Assembly: GCA_029259935.1 (NCBI GenBank)
Contig: JAJDEH010000076.1
Span: 1 to 34,891 of the forward strand
DNA length: 34,891 nt
DNA from: Planctomycetota bacterium
GTDB lineage: Bacteria; Planctomycetota; Planctomycetia; Pirellulales; Pirellulaceae
Direction: 5' to 3'
Shown: piece by piece, positions 33,504-34,891 of the stretch
Numbering within the stretch: the first letter of the stretch is position 1
Layout of the letters: each line of letters opens with the position of its first letter
Made by a program: the position numbers and the translations under genes
Notes under the pieces: generated by a model
What the model was told of the DNA's origin: nothing
What the model saw: the letters and a program-made list of their open reading frames with translations, nothing else
The model's database searches: none

Positions 33504-34148
33504 ATGAATGTGAAGCACACTGTCTTCGGAGTTTTCCTCGCCGTGCTGGCCGGCGTCTTTGCGGTTAAGGGGTTGGGGCAATACGCTCAGCAGATGCGCA
33601 GGCAAGCCGAGTTAGACGAAATCGCGATCGATATGGGTTTGAAGCCTCACCCAAGTCAGACAGAAGACTTTTCCGCTAAACAGGTCAAGCAATTGTTTGG
33701 CACGGAGGAGGTTCGACTGACAATCGCGAATGCCGACAAGGTGGACGTATTTTTAGTTGATTCCTCCAACCTGGATGTCAGATGGAGTCAGGCGAAACTC
33801 AGCGACTATCCGATTGTTGACGGCCCAATACCAATTCAACGCGAGATGGCAAACGGGATCATTCGTTCGCTAAACGATGCTCGGAATTACGGATGGTCCA
33901 TGCGGAAGGGATGCCTGCCCTTACCGGGTGTACGAATGCAATTCACCCGCAACGGTGAAACGGCGGATGTGCTGTACTGCTTCGAGTGCAACATTCTTGC
34001 GATAGGCGTTGACGATCAATTGGTTGGCGGCGAGGATTTCGACATGATTCGCCCCCAACTCGTTCGCGCGCTGAAACAGCTCTTCCCCGAGAACTCAGTG
34101 ATCCAGGGCTTGCCAGAAACTGGATGTGGACTCTTCGCCGATAACTAG
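33504..34148 (+). CDS. Unknown membrane-anchored protein, 214 aa
   Basis: The ATG at 33504 gives 'MNVKHTVFGVFLAVLAGVFA', a signal anchor or signal peptide; a GTG extension to 33477 is less likely. The rest is a soluble domain with no recognised family ('DFSAKQVKQLFGTEEVRLTI', 'NDARNYGWSMRKGCLPLPGV') and a 'CFEC' pair near residue 165. It probably faces the periplasm or cell surface. It lies between a RAYT-rich spacer and a fossil RAYT end, and has the same orientation as the gene at 32450. Confidence 0.65.
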   Translation: MNVKHTVFGVFLAVLAGVFAVKGLGQYAQQMRRQAELDEIAIDMGLKPHPSQTEDFSAKQVKQLFGTEEVRLTIANADKVDVFLVDSSNLDVRWSQAKLSDYPIVDGPIPIQREMANGIIRSLNDARNYGWSMRKGCLPLPGVRMQFTRNGETADVLYCFECNILAIGVDDQLVGGEDFDMIRPQLVRALKQLFPENSVIQGLPETGCGLFADN

Positions 34149-34177
34149 GCTTTGTCCCAAAACTCGAAAAACCGTAG

Positions 34178-34239
34178 CGAAACTCGTCAAGAGTTTCGGT
34201 TTTATGCGTGGCCGAAAGTCTAGATCTAGACGACTTTCG
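34178..34239. repeat. Two adjacent perfect hairpins (REP/BIME-like)
   Basis: CGAAACTC (34178-34185) pairs with GAGTTTCG (34191-34198). CGAAAGTC (34213-34220) pairs with GACTTTCG (34232-34239), with the 12-bp palindrome TCTAGATCTAGA at 34219-34230 in its centre. They lie 29 bases after the stop of the gene at 33504 and 12 bases before a fossil RAYT end. The first may also serve as that gene's terminator, as TTTT follows. Confidence 0.65.
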
Positions 34240-34250
34240 CTACGAAGTTT

Positions 34251-34309
34251 CCGCCCGAGAGGCCGCCCTCGATAGACATCAAACAAAGTAGAATGTCCCC
34301 TTTATCTGG
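34251..34309 (+). pseudogene. Fossil 3' end of a RAYT element
   Basis: This segment matches the last bases of the intact RAYT gene and its right inverted repeat (31239-31294). It would encode 'RPRGRPR' before a stop, as in the tail of the intact protein, and keeps AGAATGTCCC at 34290-34299. The rest of the gene is missing, so this is a truncated remnant or a minimal end mobilised alone. From here to 34496 no gene is seen; a hairpin AAAGCG (34438-34443) / CGCTTT (34450-34455) is present. Confidence 0.7.
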
Positions 34310-34496
34310 CCCCCAACACCGTTCCATCCGGCGCGCCGCCTTCCCTTCTTGACCTGACACAACCGTCGTTCCGACTGGAACTGGGTAAGCGATACAAATT
34401 CCCAAATCGGAACATCTTCACATGCCGTCGAGCCACCAAAGCGAATAACCGCTTTAAAGTCAATAACGCGCGCCTTCGAACCGATAATTAAGAGGT

Positions 34497-34510
34497 GTGC
34501 GAATTCGCAC
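34497..34510. promoter_or_regulatory. Perfect 14-bp palindrome upstream of adhesin gene
   Basis: GTGCGAATTCGCAC is its own reverse complement and lies 38 bases before the ATG at 34549. A dimeric regulator site is the simplest reading, but no factor is known. Confidence 0.4.
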
Positions 34511-34548
34511 GTCCCGACTTTGGATTCCGGCGAACGAGTAGGAACTTG

Positions 34549-34891
34549 ATGGCGGCAAACAATTTGTCAATTCGGTGGCTGATTGCGACGGGCATGGCAC
34601 TCGCGACCGCGGGCAGTTCCGCCGCATACGGCCAGTTCGTCGGCGGCGATGCGGGGAACCAGTTTGGCGCTTCGGCAAACGCGGGCAATGGCACGGCCGC
34701 CGGCAATACGGCCACTGCCTCAGGGAATTCTGCCACGGCCTATGGAGCCGGCACTCTCGCTTCAGGGAACGGTTCGGTAGCGGTCGGAAACGGGGCTAAC
34801 GCCACGATGACCAATGCGACCGCCATTGGAAACACATCTGAGGCGACGGGCGAAAATACCGTCGCAGTGGGAATCTTCTCCGACGCTACCG
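34549..34891 (+). CDS. Trimeric autotransporter-like adhesin (YadA-type head), partial
   Basis: An open frame from the ATG at 34549 (AGGA about 6 bases upstream) to the window edge, 114 residues. It starts with a signal peptide-like segment ('RWLIATGMALATAGSSAAYG') and continues with short repeats of the YadA head kind: 'TATASGNSATAYGAGTLASG', 'NGSVAVGNGANA', 'NATAIGNTSEATGENTVAVG'. In such proteins each 14-residue repeat forms a turn of a left-handed beta-roll in a trimer at the cell surface, and a C-terminal membrane anchor follows. The anchor lies outside the window, so the class is inferred from the repeats alone; other Gly/Ala/Asn-rich surface proteins are possible. Confidence 0.7.
   Translation, partial: MAANNLSIRWLIATGMALATAGSSAAYGQFVGGDAGNQFGASANAGNGTAAGNTATASGNSATAYGAGTLASGNGSVAVGNGANATMTNATAIGNTSEATGENTVAVGIFSDAT

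Overview
The window looks like chromosome from a planctomycete, most likely of the Pirellulales type. This is inferred from gene content and style: a sulfatase followed by a ThuA-like protein, a beta-propeller/di-haem cytochrome fusion, TadE/TadE/TadG pseudopilin genes, short membrane-anchored unknown proteins with an 'RFSLRT'-like N-terminus, and repeat-rich spacers around a REP-associated transposase. No rRNA or species marker is present, so the genus is not claimed.

Layout. (1) 1-6173: the tail of a sigma-factor-like gene, then the right part of an integrated mobile element: a repeat-rich spacer, a primase-helicase (AEP-type primase plus SF3 helicase), an unknown small gene, paired hairpins, an excisionase-like HTH gene and a tyrosine recombinase. 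The recombinase frame runs antisense through a tRNA-Ser(UGA) gene, which is the probable integration target. The element's left end is not visible. (2) 6180-6876: a decayed N-terminal fragment of a different integrase, then short tandem repeats. (3) 6877-10252: a tadE-tadE-tadG operon ending at a strong bidirectional terminator, convergent with an FHA-domain gene (10273-11241). (4) 11611-19542: housekeeping and mixed genes, namely a cytochrome c peroxidase-like fusion, a beta-lactamase-fold hydrolase, an HNH endonuclease, a small cysteine-rich protein, a thermonuclease-fold protein, an isopropylmalate-type dehydrogenase and a nitrilase-superfamily amidase. (5) 19490-26349: a complete tripartite RND efflux system, with the outer-membrane factor divergent from the adaptor and pump. 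(6) 26684-29909: sulfatase, ThuA-like protein and a membrane methyltransferase/reductase-like protein. (7) 29910-34891: accessory region with a REP-associated transposase (RAYT), two direct copies of a ~200-bp repeat on either side of it, several perfect hairpins, a fossil 3' end of a second RAYT element, two anchored unknown proteins, and at the right edge the start of a trimeric-autotransporter-like adhesin.

How the parts fit. The element at the left has replication (primase-helicase), excision (Xis) and integration (Int) functions but no visible structural genes, so it resembles a satellite or integrative mobilisable element. The efflux genes form one machine spanning inner membrane, periplasm and outer membrane. 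The sulfatase and ThuA genes are adjacent and probably co-transcribed, consistent with catabolism of sulfated glycans. The last 5 kb look like a recent playground for RAYT/REP elements. The strongest leads are the int/tRNA overlap, the primase-associated repeats, the RAYT/REP architecture with its fossil copy, and the TadG protein whose vWA domain is interrupted by about 330 residues.
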